Source: Pyrenopolyporus hunteri (lineage: Eukaryota > Ascomycota > Sordariomycetes > Xylariales > Hypoxylaceae). Taken from it: DNA of 64,000 bases. Positions 22,808-33,498 of the stretch are shown piece by piece. The notes below the pieces were generated by a model that was given only the letters and a program-made list of their open reading frames with translations, was not told where the DNA came from and made no database searches. The DNA lies in contig CADCXC010000004.1 of the NCBI GenBank assembly GCA_902806595.1, positions 1,302,001 through 1,366,000 of the forward strand, written 5' to 3'. Made by a program: the position numbers and the translations under genes. The first letter of the stretch is position 1. Each line of letters opens with the position of its first letter.

Positions 22808-24696
22808 TACGATGGAAATTGAGCAGACGGTTCGAGGATCTGGTTATTGGTATATGCGAAGGAGTTCTAGTCTACATTTGTGTCTTGAGGGGAATCTTTT
22901 CAAGGTGTTTTCAAGAGGTACGGTATGCTCCCCTCTAGATACTTATATATTGCATAATATCACCAAGTCCAAGTTACTCCAACGCCCTAGTCTTCTTAGA
23001 AGATGGCGCCTAGAAAGCGGTAGCCATAACTATCCGAAGGCCGTACAGAGTATGATGGATGGGTAGCGTTGAAGATCCTTGAATAGGGCTGAGGCTAGAC
23101 CGCTTGGATCTCGTGTTCCTATGACTGCAGAAAATCTATCCGCCGAGGAAAGCTATACTACCTATGTAACCGTACTGACGATCGCGTCCATGGTTCTTCG
23201 GCCGCGTCGCGTTATCAGGTGACCGGTCCGTGACTCATTTGCTATGAAAATAACGCAATCTATTCTCGCCGAGTTCATGCATGCATCTAAGTGCACACCG
23301 ACCTACCTACCTACCTAGGTAGGTAGGTAAGAGGTGTTTAAGATCTGGATATATATGAGTAATGTAGGGTGCGCCCTACGTATCTCAAATGCGAGATATG
23401 GATCACGGATCACATATTCCTCCCCGGGAGAGCGAACGAATGTAGGGGGAATGTGTCACAGAGAGAGAGGGCGGTTCGTCCCCCGCCCCCGTCGGCGGAT
23501 TTGCGTAACCATCTGTCGCTCAACTAGTGGTCGTCCTGTGGTCGAGTTTTTTTGTGACAGCGAAGAATTGTCCGTTAATGACATATAGGGTAAAAAATTG
23601 GGGAAGGGGGATCGTCGTCACCAGCAGCCAGCAGTCGGGAGCCAGGAGCCAGCACCTACGTAGGCCAGCCAGCCAGACAAATCGGATATATGTAGGAGAC
23701 CTGACGCATGCGCGCCTCGTCGGACGTCCAGTCGCCAATCAATCGAGCGCGAACAACCTAGCTTCTTTTTCAAAGCGCCGCGGACCACCGTCTAATGAGA
23801 TGAACCAGGGAACTTCGATTGTGATATCGAAATTTGCACCCGCACGACGAGAATGGCTGTGGAGAAATAAACTCCTAACACCAATGGTATGATAGGTGCT
23901 ATGGCCTACTCCCTAGGGTTAATAATGTACGTTAGATGTTGAATCTGCTTGCATGTTGCCCTTGGGTCCGGAGGGTTGTTGAGGGTATCAATTGCAGGGG
24001 CTGATAAGATAAAGTAGGGTAGAAGTTAGTGGGGAAACTAGTACCTGTGGACCTACCTTAGCGGCCTTAGCTGCTTAGGTAGGTACAAGGCGGACCTGAG
24101 GACGTGAAAATCCCGGGCCAAGCGGCGATCCATGTTGCGGCAGCAACGTAAGGTCCTTTCCCCCCCAGCCACCGTTGGTTGGTACCTTAGGTTAGGTACC
24201 TGTCCACTGCGCACGGTTGATTAGATGCACATTACGTGGGTAGTAGCGACCGGATACAACGCGATCCATCGATGTTGTTGGCGCCTTAATTTCGTACCTG
24301 TTTTTTCTTTTTTATTCCTGTACCTCTCTGTTCGTACCGTTATCAAACGTTCCGACTCACATACGTCTGATCCAGTCTTGTGAGTTGGCAACGGACGATC
24401 AATTTCGCCCTCTTCACGTCCCCCCTCCTCTTACAAACCAGCGTGTATTCTGTCGTCGCAACTAAATGTTCGATTTTGACGATGGCTTCGTGAATTTGTC
24501 GAGATCATTTGCGAATTCCGCGCGCGATTAGTTCTGCTAGGTGTTTGCAACTAGTCGACCCAGCACAAGCACGACCACGGTCAGGGACACGATAAACATC
24601 ACGATCGTAGTATCGTAGCGACGGACTCTAGCGGGCCTAATTGCTCTGCTCGATTTTTGCTTTTTGGTTTGATTAGCCGCGTACGCCGACTTCCTG
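22808..24696. other. Divergent intergenic region with large palindrome
   Basis: This 1.9-kb region precedes both the GFA gene and the RS-rich membrane-protein gene. It holds a perfect 26-bp palindrome at 23304-23329 and more TACCTAGGTA-type motifs near 24076 and 24185. A frame at 23527-23892 has no recognisable domain. T-rich sequence near 24300 resembles a fungal promoter. Confidence 0.6.
23304..23329. repeat. Perfect 26-bp palindrome of ACCT/AGGT units
   Basis: Three ACCT-type units meet three AGGT units at a central CCTAGG, which gives a perfect self-complementary sequence. It is the longest uninterrupted palindrome of the dispersed TACCTAGGTA family that I noticed in the window. Confidence 0.9.
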
Positions 24697-25548
24697 ATGC
24701 CGCCGATACCATCCCCGCGCACCTCTGTGCGCGACATACTTTCGCACCTGGCAGCTCGATCGCCGCGTTTGCTGGACGCGAGCACGCCGACGCCGCCGCC
24801 GACCACCACCCTCACGCAAAAACTCCACGCCCTCGCTTCCCGCACACATCTCCTCCCCAGACTCGCGACAGACGTGAGCACAGTCCCCGAGGGATACGGG
24901 CGGACGCCCAGCGGGCCGTCCCCGGGCGCCGTGGCGGGCATCGTGCTGGGATCGGTCGCGGGGTTCATACTGCTGCTGTGGGTGACGTACTGGTGCGTGA
25001 ACCTGGGGTCGCCGCGGCCGGACGTCGAGGCGGGATCGGTGAGCGGGGTCGGGGTCGGGGTCGGAGCGGGAGGCTCGTCGTCGGTGGTGTCGTACCGGTC
25101 GCGGCCGCGCGTGCGCCGCCACCACCGCCGCAGCCACAACTCCCGCACGCACTCGTCGCCCCAGTACTTCCCCCACCGCCGGAAGGAAACCATCGAGATC
25201 ACCCGGCGCGACAACCGCGCCTCCGTGCGCCGCGCCGCCGCGGCCGCCGTCTCCCGGTCTTCGACGCCCCCGCGCGCCCCGGACGTCGATCAGATCGTCG
25301 TCCTGGAGGAGCACGATAGGTCACGCTCGAGATCGAGGAGTCGGAGCCGCCCGCGGCCCCCGCCGCCTGCCAGTGCGGACGACGAGATCGTCGTGCTGGA
25401 GGAGCATAGCCCGCCGAGGCGCCGCGAGAGTAGGGGGTATAGGCGGAGGAGCAGCGAGAGGAGGAGTAGAGACGTGGAGGGCTACCGGTTCTCGGGCGGG
25501 GAAACGCCGTCGAGGAATATAAGTCGGAGGAGTAGCTCGCGGAGATGA
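24697..25548 (+). CDS. RS-rich single-pass membrane protein, unknown function
   Basis: One exon encodes 283 residues; I do not recognise a named family. Residues 78-99 form one membrane segment (AVAGIVLGSVAGFILLLWVTY). The N-terminal 77 residues are Pro/Ser/Thr-rich without a clear signal peptide. The remainder is a highly basic cytosolic-type tail with RS dipeptides (SRSRSRSRSR near 208-218). An acidic-hydrophobic motif, QIVVLEEH at 199-206 and EIVVLEEH at 230-237, appears twice and is spaced by the RS tract. Similar small membrane proteins with RS tails occur in ascomycete genomes, but their role is not known to me. The region is very GC-rich, so all frames are open and long antisense frames here are shadows. 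The chosen frame is the one with a membrane segment and a clean ATG. Confidence 0.7.
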   Translation: MPPIPSPRTSVRDILSHLAARSPRLLDASTPTPPPTTTLTQKLHALASRTHLLPRLATDVSTVPEGYGRTPSGPSPGAVAGIVLGSVAGFILLLWVTYWCVNLGSPRPDVEAGSVSGVGVGVGAGGSSSVVSYRSRPRVRRHHRRSHNSRTHSSPQYFPHRRKETIEITRRDNRASVRRAAAAAVSRSSTPPRAPDVDQIVVLEEHDRSRSRSRSRSRPRPPPPASADDEIVVLEEHSPPRRRESRGYRRRSSERRSRDVEGYRFSGGETPSRNISRRSSSRR

Positions 25549-26577
25549 CGAGAATGAGGGAGACGAGGATGATTGTGACGATTATTTATTACCCCAGCTT
25601 GGTGACTGAGTGAGGTGAAAGATACCTAAACACGCAACTAGTCGATCGAAGGCTTGGTAACCCCTGAGAGACGAGGGTCGTGTAATTGCATCGGGCTTGC
25701 AATATGAACATATGGGACATATTGGAGCACTTCTGTATTGTACTTTATTCATTGGCTGTACGGCACGGCGCATGAAGATGTTGTATGAGATAGCGAATAT
25801 ATCTGGATGGTGGCAGTTTATATGACATTTCGGGTCACACTATGCACGCTGCCTTTTAGGCTTGGGATGTTATTTTCTTATTCTTATTTTCGAATATGGT
25901 GCATTCATCAGGTACGCTGACGTTGAAATATCATTTTATCTGGATCATCTAGCTGCTTATTCAGGGGTAAAGCTTGGGAAAGAGTATTGCTAGTATACGG
26001 TAGTAAATGGGTAGCGAGAGTGAGTAATTATGTGATGATGTGAGATTACGGACTACTAAATTCTAGATCCACGCCAATATGTACCTGGGTATCGGAAGTC
26101 CCAACGCCAACTGCCCGGTACTTCTAGCGTAGGTAGCTTATCTACCTATTTTAACTTTGAGAAACTCGGTATAAAATAATGCAGGATATCCATAATACAT
26201 TTTTAGTCCTTATAATTGGGCGTTGTTCATATACGGAAGTCGCCCATTCTCGGGAGTTTCCTCGTGTTGGTGAGATGATTTTCACATGTCAAGCGAGACC
26301 CGGCATTGACGACCAATGACATCATCACGCCCCTGAGCTTACAGAAACGACCTGCATCCTTTCCTTCCTTACTTACATCCTTGATCCTCACCTCTTTTCA
26401 TCCTTCAATGCCAACGGGCTTTTCGGTCTTACATATTCGACCTTGCATACTATGTCTATTATACTCAGCTTCATTTTTGGGACATCGCCAACTCAATTAA
26501 TCTGATAAACAGGAACAGAAATAGAACAGATACAGATATACGGACACAGCTAAGAGGAAGAAAACGATACTTACGAG
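25549..26577. other. Intergenic region, no gene recognised
   Basis: About 1 kb lies between the RS-rich gene and the NTF2-like gene. It carries no frame above 64 codons. The last 100 bases before 26578 are A/G-rich, consistent with a 5' leader. Confidence 0.55.
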
Positions 26578-27340
26578 ATGGAGAACCCAACTCGACATAT
26601 CCCTCACATCATCCGTTCCCTGACACAGTATTCCCGCAAGGAACAATGGATTACTCTAGAGGATTATTTCTTACCTGACGCTTACTTCGTGCATCCCTTC
26701 TGCCGCGTGCCCTCCTTCGGCAGCTTCAAGATCCCCTTCACGAACAAGGTCATCAATTCGCGGAAGTTAATCTTCTTCATCTACCAATGGTACCGCATCT
26801 TGAGCCCGGAGATCAAGCTTGAGATCGACTCGACTAGTAAGTCTGTGCCTAACTACCCAGAACATCCCTATCTAGCCCGATTGGCTACTTCTCGGTTACG
26901 AGGTAAGTAGCTATTTACTGACACATCCAGGTTTCGACAAGAAGAACTGCCTTCTCTACGTCAGTCTCCGGCAGACTTTCACGATATGGTTCGTGCCCTT
27001 CTCGCTCTGGCAAGCCAACGTGAGGCTAGTCACGGTGCTCAACTTGCGGCACCTACCAGTCGACACCCGGGGCCAGCCGCTCTCCGACGATACGCCCGCG
27101 AATCTCGTTCCTAGCTCGCAGGCTCGTAAGTTGTACTTCATCAAGGGCCAAGAGGACCACTACCAAGTGGAAGACTTCCTGAAGTTCGTCGCGCCCTGGG
27201 GCGCCTCGGTGCTCTGGATGATGTGGCAGCTCTTCGCGACGCTCGTCTGCACGCTAGGCGTGCTATTCCTGCGCGTGCCCGTGGTCTTCCTGCGTGAACG
27301 CGTCCTCGGCTGGGATTCTGGGGCGATCAAGAAGCCGTAG
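26578..27340 (+). CDS. SigF-like NTF2-like domain protein
   Basis: Two exons (26578-26836, 26931-27340) encode 222 residues. The start MENPTRHIPHIIRSLTQ and the FFLPDAYFVHPFCRVPSF-like block (here YFLPDAYFVHPFCRVPSF) match the fungal SigF-like NTF2-like family. The NTF2-type alpha/beta fold covers about residues 5-180. A hydrophobic stretch near the C-terminus (SVLWMMWQLFATLVCTLGVL) suggests membrane association. The family name comes from a domain resemblance; no enzymatic role is established. The intron has a GTAAGT donor and is phase 1. The TAG at 27338 is about where family members usually end, but the frame stays open beyond it for 416 codons with coding-like composition (see the next entry). 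Confidence 0.85.
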
Positions 27341-28591
27341 AGGGCTTCGCGCTTTTCCCTCGCGGCCTTGGTCCGCGGCGATGTCCGGACCGCCCAGATC
27401 CAGCGCGCCGCCGAGCGAACCGCCAAGCGCTGGGTACGCTACGCCGTGGACATGCTGGCTCGCTGCATCATATACTCGTACACGAATGGCGAGGGCAAGG
27501 TCGTCGGGGGTGGCCCCGCGGCCGCGGCGGTGGCCGAGATAAAATCATTATTCAAGGACAACGGCATCCGGGCGGCACTGGGCTGGAGGCCGGACAAGTC
27601 GCAGCTCAGGGCTCCGAAGCCGCTGCGTCTTACGCGGCCATGGGAGGTGGCTAGTTTGCGAAATCGACCTCTACGGTCACAGTGTGTTACGCCGTTCAGG
27701 ATTGATAGCGACGACTCTAACACGAGCGTCCGCGTAGGTGAGGCGGGGGTGGCCCACGTGGAACATTCCGATCAATCGAACCAAATCGGATATGAGCTCA
27801 AGCGCGTCAATGCCCACGACGGTGATTCCCCGACGACCCCGGGCGGCGCTCTCGACGACCGGACAAGCGAGTACTGCTACACGGGGCCGTTCTCCAACTC
27901 ACGCGCGCGCACGGTGGTGACGGAGTTCCTAGACAAGCTCGAGTCGGGCCCGAAACCCTCATCCAAGCCTCGTTGTCGTGGTCCTCCCAAGGACCGCCCT
28001 CATTGGCCTCGGTCGCCGTTAGTGACAGAGCAGGGTTCCAAGAGCGGAGATGAGGACGATGATGAGAACGCGAACCTAATTATCTTTCCTAAACGCTTGT
28101 CCCCCACCCCTCCCCCCGCTAAGCGCAAGAATATATATGATGTTAACGGCGACGGTGGGGCTCCGCTGTCGAGGTTGCAGATGTTCCCGCCTCTGCCAGA
28201 GTCATCGTCGTCGTCAGAATCATCATCAGTGTCGGCATCGGCCTCATTGTCACTAGCACTAGCAGCGTCGTCATGCTCATCTCTATCGTCATCTCAGTCG
28301 CACGTGGGATCGTCTGAGGACGGGGAGGATACGAAGTACCTAAACGGGGTTGGGGAGGAGGAGGGAAGGCGGAGGGGAAGTGGAAAGGAAATGGGGAAAG
28401 ATAATGGCAAGGAGGTCGTTCATGATGCTCTGCCTATTGCCCTACCTGTTGCCTTGCCCATTGCCCCGCCCGTTGCCGAGCCTGATACTAAGTCCGGCTC
28501 AGGAGCCGACATACCTTTTATTAGCTCCAGACTCTATGGCCCGTCGCTTACAAATGGTTCCTACTGTGATCCTATACGACGTGAGGGATAG
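27341..28591 (+). CDS. In-frame ORF directly after the NTF2-like stop; separate gene or readthrough extension
   Basis: The reading frame of the NTF2-like gene continues for 416 codons after a single TAG. The first ATG in this part is at 27452, which would give 379 residues. The section 27341-27560 has strong G/C at third positions and reads as a charged helical peptide (QIQRAAERTAKRWVRYAVDM), so coding appears to begin right behind the stop. Later parts are low in complexity: a Ser run near 28200-28300 and an ALPIALPVALPIAPPVAEP-type repeat near 28437-28480. No known domain is visible. Only 111 bases separate the TAG from the first ATG, too few for a normal promoter. I found no splice pair that removes the TAG and keeps frame with good signals. 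A separate gene, stop readthrough, or a recent nonsense mutation are all possible. Confidence 0.5.
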   Translation, partial: RASRFSLAALVRGDVRTAQIQRAAERTAKRWVRYAVDMLARCIIYSYTNGEGKVVGGGPAAAAVAEIKSLFKDNGIRAALGWRPDKSQLRAPKPLRLTRPWEVASLRNRPLRSQCVTPFRIDSDDSNTSVRVGEAGVAHVEHSDQSNQIGYELKRVNAHDGDSPTTPGGALDDRTSEYCYTGPFSNSRARTVVTEFLDKLESGPKPSSKPRCRGPPKDRPHWPRSPLVTEQGSKSGDEDDDENANLIIFPKRLSPTPPPAKRKNIYDVNGDGGAPLSRLQMFPPLPESSSSSESSSVSASASLSLALAASSCSSLSSSQSHVGSSEDGEDTKYLNGVGEEEGRRRGSGKEMGKDNGKEVVHDALPIALPVALPIAPPVAEPDTKSGSGADIPFISSRLYGPSLTNGSYCDPIRREG

Positions 28592-30312
28592 GGGGGAGTA
28601 ATTATACCCCCTTCCGCTCAACAACGCCGGCACTGCTGCGAACGGCTATATGTGGTATACCACTTCGACTACTAAGTTGGTTGGTAGGCCTGGGATCACC
28701 AGTTTTCTATAAGCATCTCTGCTTTAGAGGCTGGTGGGGAGAAAAATGAATAGGGAGAGTATGTGATACAGCTTTCATATGGATTGGGGGTAGTTCGGCG
28801 GGTAGTTTTGGGAAACAACAAAAATCTCTTCGTTTTTTTAAGCGAGTTGAGTTGACACGCAGTCAACTCCTATACCCAGCGTATGAGTCTTAGGGCCGAT
28901 CATTTGCTCTGGAAGAAAGGGGGAAGGAGAGGTGGAAAGGGAGGGGAGTTGGCTCAATCTGGCTTTCCGGCACTGTTATGAATAGCGAGCAGACTACACG
29001 AATGTCGAATTCCAACAGCGTTCTCTTACCGTGCGCTATCTCTGTCTAGGGGCAAGCTAATCCTGAAGGTCAACTTCTCACCATGCCAACATAAATGACG
29101 TTGTCCTAGGTACCTCGTAGGTCTCATCTACCTACACGTACATCTACGCTGTTCTAGACGCTTTACGTAAGAATCGTATGGTCCCCCCCTCAATTCTAGC
29201 CCTCAAGCTCTCCCACGATCGCGGACTCAATGTAACCTACCTACCTAGGTACGTGCTTTAAGATTCGCCCAGATTTGGGATATACCAAGCGCAGCTTCTA
29301 GCGTATCCCGGACCGCCCAGCTCGCATGTCTAGGAGCAACACCCTTCTGTAAAGGCTAGCTACATACTTGGTGCATACCTTAGGTAGGTAGGGAGCTGCT
29401 TGTTATCTCTCTTGGTATTTCTTTCGCTTACGAGGCCCCCCGCTAAAACTGGAGCGACGTACATACATACCTACCTAGGTACATAGGTAGGTATATATAT
29501 ATCGATGTGCAGATAACAGAACGCGAGATATTATAAAGGGGGTTATATCACAGGCTTGGAGGTTAGTTCCCAGCTGTCTACCGAGGTACCTAGGTATAGA
29601 TAGGGGCGGAAATTTCCGCCCTCAGACTTCTCTTGACATTTTAGCTGCAGGATGTAGCGTACCGGAAAGCAGTGGTGTCTGGTTCGGTAGATACGGGGAG
29701 GTAAGCAGCAGCAGCAGCAGCAGCAGCATGCAAATTAATGCTGACCTCGAAGCGAGGAGTGGTGCTAACATAGTCCGAGAAGGTAAGTCTAGATTCTAAT
29801 GACGTTTTATGATGGCTAGGTACTTAGTGCCCTAGGCATTCAGTTCTCGAGTAAGGCCAAGGGAAAAGGAGTGTATTCGGAAGAGAATAGAAGGCCCAGC
29901 TTCGTCAAGATCGATGTGGAGGGAAATAACCTCCAATGCTCTAGAAACAATCGCCTCAGGCGTCTTAAAAAAAACCTTTCCCTCTCCCTCTTGACCTCCT
30001 CCGTACGTACATGGCAGCATAATTCGTGAAATAAACGGGGGGGCATTAGAAGCGTATGATACAATATCAAGGGTCAACAAGTCAGGTCAACTAAGAAATG
30101 CTTCATACATCCCGTAATTCGAGATTTCCCCCAATAATTATTGACCATTCCTCATGCCTCGTATAAGTAAACCTAGATCTGGGATAGCGCGCTAAAATAA
30201 AATCGTCCTATATAACACCATATACACAAACGCCGACGTAGATCGAGGCTGTCTTGGGGACCGATCTGGGTTTTCGAGGGTCTGCAGCCTCTAGGTAGCT
30301 CGGGAGTCCTGT
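28592..30312. other. Intergenic region with repeats
   Basis: This 1.7-kb stretch holds TACCTAGGTA-type motifs near 29110, 29237, 29390, 29470 and 29586, and a (GCA)8 tract at 29705-29728. Frames at 29832-30080 are short and not convincing. It probably contains the 3' ends of the two flanking genes. Confidence 0.6.
29705..29728. repeat. (GCA)8 microsatellite
   Basis: Eight uninterrupted GCA units. The tract is not inside a recognised coding sequence. Confidence 0.9.
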
Positions 30313-33300
30313 TTAGCCTCCTCCTTGCTGTCCTCCGAAGAAGAACCCGTCGAATAGATCAACCTGCTGTCCATCGCTGAAGTCGTGGTGTATTCCCTCC
30401 CAGCCAAGGCCAAAGCCCATGTCCATTTGGAGGTCTGTATTGATTATGCCGTCTGCGTTCGGCTGATCCTGGATGCCCTGTAAGAAATCCATGCCCTGCA
30501 AGTCCGAATAGTTGATTGCGGCGCCCGGCGTGAAGGTGGCGGCAGGTGACCTAAGCATATTAAAATTCGAATTGCCAGTGTTCTGAGAATACGGTTGCCC
30601 TGGATTTGACTGCGGCGTCAGGCTATTGACGGATACCGGAGAGCTCGTATGGGCGCCCGGCGAAGGTAGGAGGACGGGGTCTATGGCTGAGGTATCGGGA
30701 AGTGAGGCTGCATCAGATAAACTAGTTGTACTAAGGGTAGATTGTGGCATAGAGCGCATCATTGAGTACCCGTCTTGCTCCATCTTGACGTTGGGCATAT
30801 TTAGGCGGAACCCACTACTCTGTGCCGGTGCTTGCATAGAACCCAGCTGCCCGGTTTCGTGCGAGGTGTAACTTTCTTGCCCGGGAGTGGTATAAGATGA
30901 AGTCGACCGCGACCCTGTATGATCCAACGAGCCACGATGGCGGGTCCCGTGTCTGTTGGCGGTCGCATCTCTGGCGCTCATATAGTCGTTACCGCCTCTC
31001 GAATGGCGCTTGTTTCGATATAATACCTGCCCAAACCCTCCGGTAGAATTTGCCATTTTAATCGTTGCTTTGGCGGTTCGGTCGAAAGCGTCTCGGCAGG
31101 CTTCTGCAGGCGGACACTTCTCAATAAGGTCAGTGAAGACCGAAGTAGCTGCTAATATCGTGAAATCGACTTCATCCATCGTCTATAACCACGTTAGTAG
31201 ACCGGGTTGGCCTTTTAACCTTAATACTTACAAGTCGACTTCGGACGACGTGGGAATGCCAGATCGCGTAAAGATAAGAAATTCCTGCCATGAAGAGGTG
31301 GTGTGTAGCAAGGTATGTATAGTTGACAAGCCCCATAAGATGGAGTTGTCTGTATAAGCGTAGGATCTTCTGACCGGCTTCGGCAACTTTGACGTATACT
31401 CTCTCTTCGTCTTCTCGCGACTCGGCAGCATAAACGGACGGGCTATTTACCTCTTTCGAGGTATTATATTCGCCTTCGAACATGGCCGGCACGCTCAGGC
31501 TCTGTCGATAAAGCATAATAATGGCTTGCCAATAGTTCAATTCTAGGAATTCGGGTGAAAAGGCGACCCCTGAGTCGTTTTTCGTCGGCGCCGAATTCTT
31601 CCACTCGTATAATCGTTGGTCGATGTTCCGTCGCCAATTCCTAAAGGAGTCGAATCTGTGTAAGAAAGGTGATGGTAGCTGGGTGTGCATATACTCGTTT
31701 CTCGTATTCTGACCATTGAACCTCGCCATCTGCGTTTGCTGATATTGCAAGACTTGCAAGATCTCGGACTGCAGTAGCCGAAGGCGGAAATAATGTTTGG
31801 CTACGATCTTATACGTAGGTTCGCCCGGGGCAGGACGTCCCGTAAAACCCCCAGGAGTAATATAACGATCGTCAAGCAAGGAGGGAAATTCGGTTGTGAT
31901 CACTTGATCCGATACACCGAATGGTCGTCCGACGCAGGTACTGACAAGTCTATCGAAGGAATATGTGCACCACCAAAGCCGTCTTCTGAGGTCGCGGATA
32001 TACTCCCGCCTCCCTCTCTCACGTAGGTATGCTTCTCGGGATTTGTCGTCCGCCTCGTCAGGTTTGGCTTTCGCAGCCCCGCCAAGGTCGAACTCGACGT
32101 CTTTGCCGTCTTCGTAATGAAGACCTAAGTCGACTGCTAACCTCATAGCGACACCAACGATATACCTGATCTTGATGTCAATATCTGACCTCTCAACATG
32201 AATAAAACAAATGGAACTAGGGCGGCGTACCATAGTCCAGGTGGAACCGGCCGAAGCAGGGCGAAATTGGCTAGCAGCAACACAGCCTGGAGCTCTTCCA
32301 GCCCTCCGCCACTATTGCTTAAACAGGCTTCCAGATGGACGACGGCGCTCGCATGGTATTCCTCCGGCTGGGCTTGCTTCTTTTCCTCGCCGGCCACCTT
32401 GGTGGACGTAGTCTGCGCATCCATAATGATGCCGCCCCCGATCGCGTACACCATATTTAGCATGTAGAGCTCTTTTGGTCCTCGTACCCTGCCTTCCTGA
32501 GCGTACGCACGCTCAAAGAGCTGCATGAAATCATCTCGGTGTAGAACTGGTATCTGGGGGTTCGCATGCTCGAAATATAACTCGACCATTTTGATGGCCA
32601 GCTCTCTGGGAGGGAATTCGGCTGGCCTGATGGTTGGCCGGGTATGGAGGCCGAAGAACGAATCACGCATGGACGTGCCTGATGCAGCGGCCCCGTTTCC
32701 CGCGATTGGTCTGTACGGTCGCACTCCGGTCTTGTCAGAATTGGACCTCTGGTCCCCAACGGATGACTGTACGGCAGCGAACACCACGCGCGCGAACGAT
32801 ATCCCGGTGGCCGAACCAAGGTGTCTCTGTGCACTACCCCCACTAGGCCTAATCATCTTAGTTGGCTTTTCCATCTCGTCACTGCTCTTCTGGGGCTTCG
32901 CGCTGCTCGAGGTATCGGCGACACCGGGGACGATCGGTGGTGGGCCGTCTGTGGGCGATTTCCCAAGGCCGCCGTCAGCGCCTGGCCGCGAACAATATTC
33001 GAGGTTCTCAGCGGGGGGGAATTGGATGTTGTTGTGCCGGAGTAGGGCTTCCAATTGGTCGACCCGAGTTTCTAGATAGTACACATAGCTAATGGTGTTT
33101 TGCGTCAGCGCTGCGGTCACATAGGCTAATGAGACCTGGTGTACTTGACGGGATACTGACCTGCGCGGGATCTCTCTCTTGGTGATGGGGTCATAGCCGA
33201 CACAGGCGACTCTGGCTTTCTCGCAGCTAGCGCAGCTGGGTAACTTCTGGTCGCATCTGTTCTTGCGCAATCGGCATCGGTTACATGCGCTCACATTGCG

Positions 33301-33498
33301 GAAGCTGGTGGACTGGCCAATTTTGGAGGATTGACCGGCGCCGTCGTGCGACGGGTGTTCGGTGGTAGGGGAGATTGGGCCGCCATTTCCGGACGAAGGC
33401 GAGTCCTTGTCTGGGGAGGAAGCTCGTTGGCGCTTCGAGGGATGCGGGTCCGGCGACGGCGGTGAGTGCGGTGGCATGGCTTCCGTGTCCAGATCCAT
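30313..33498 (-). CDS. Zn(II)2Cys6 transcription factor with fungal-specific regulatory domain
   Basis: Four exons (33498-33161, 33088-32231, 32165-31232, 31182-30313) encode 999 residues. The binuclear zinc cluster is complete: C72, C75, C82, C89, C92 and C99 with C-x2-C-x6-C-x6-C-x2-C-x6-C spacing, preceded by KRQR near 22-25. The linker CVGYDPITKREIPR runs into a short coiled coil (YYLETRVDQLEALLRHN at about 116-132), so it probably binds DNA as a dimer. The fungal transcription-factor domain spans about 275-620, with LYFEHANPQIPVLHRDDFM near 283 and RRLWWCTYSFDRLVSTCVGR near 460. The C-terminal 250 residues are Ser, Gln, Asn and Gly-rich, like an activation region. Introns have GTCAGT, GTACGC and GTAAGT donors and keep frame. 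The target pathway cannot be told from sequence. Confidence 0.93.

Noticed and set aside
24537..25314. Long antisense and alternative frames over the RS-rich gene
   Set aside because: The region is so GC-rich that stops are rare in every frame. Only the 24697-25548 frame has a membrane segment and a consistent ATG.
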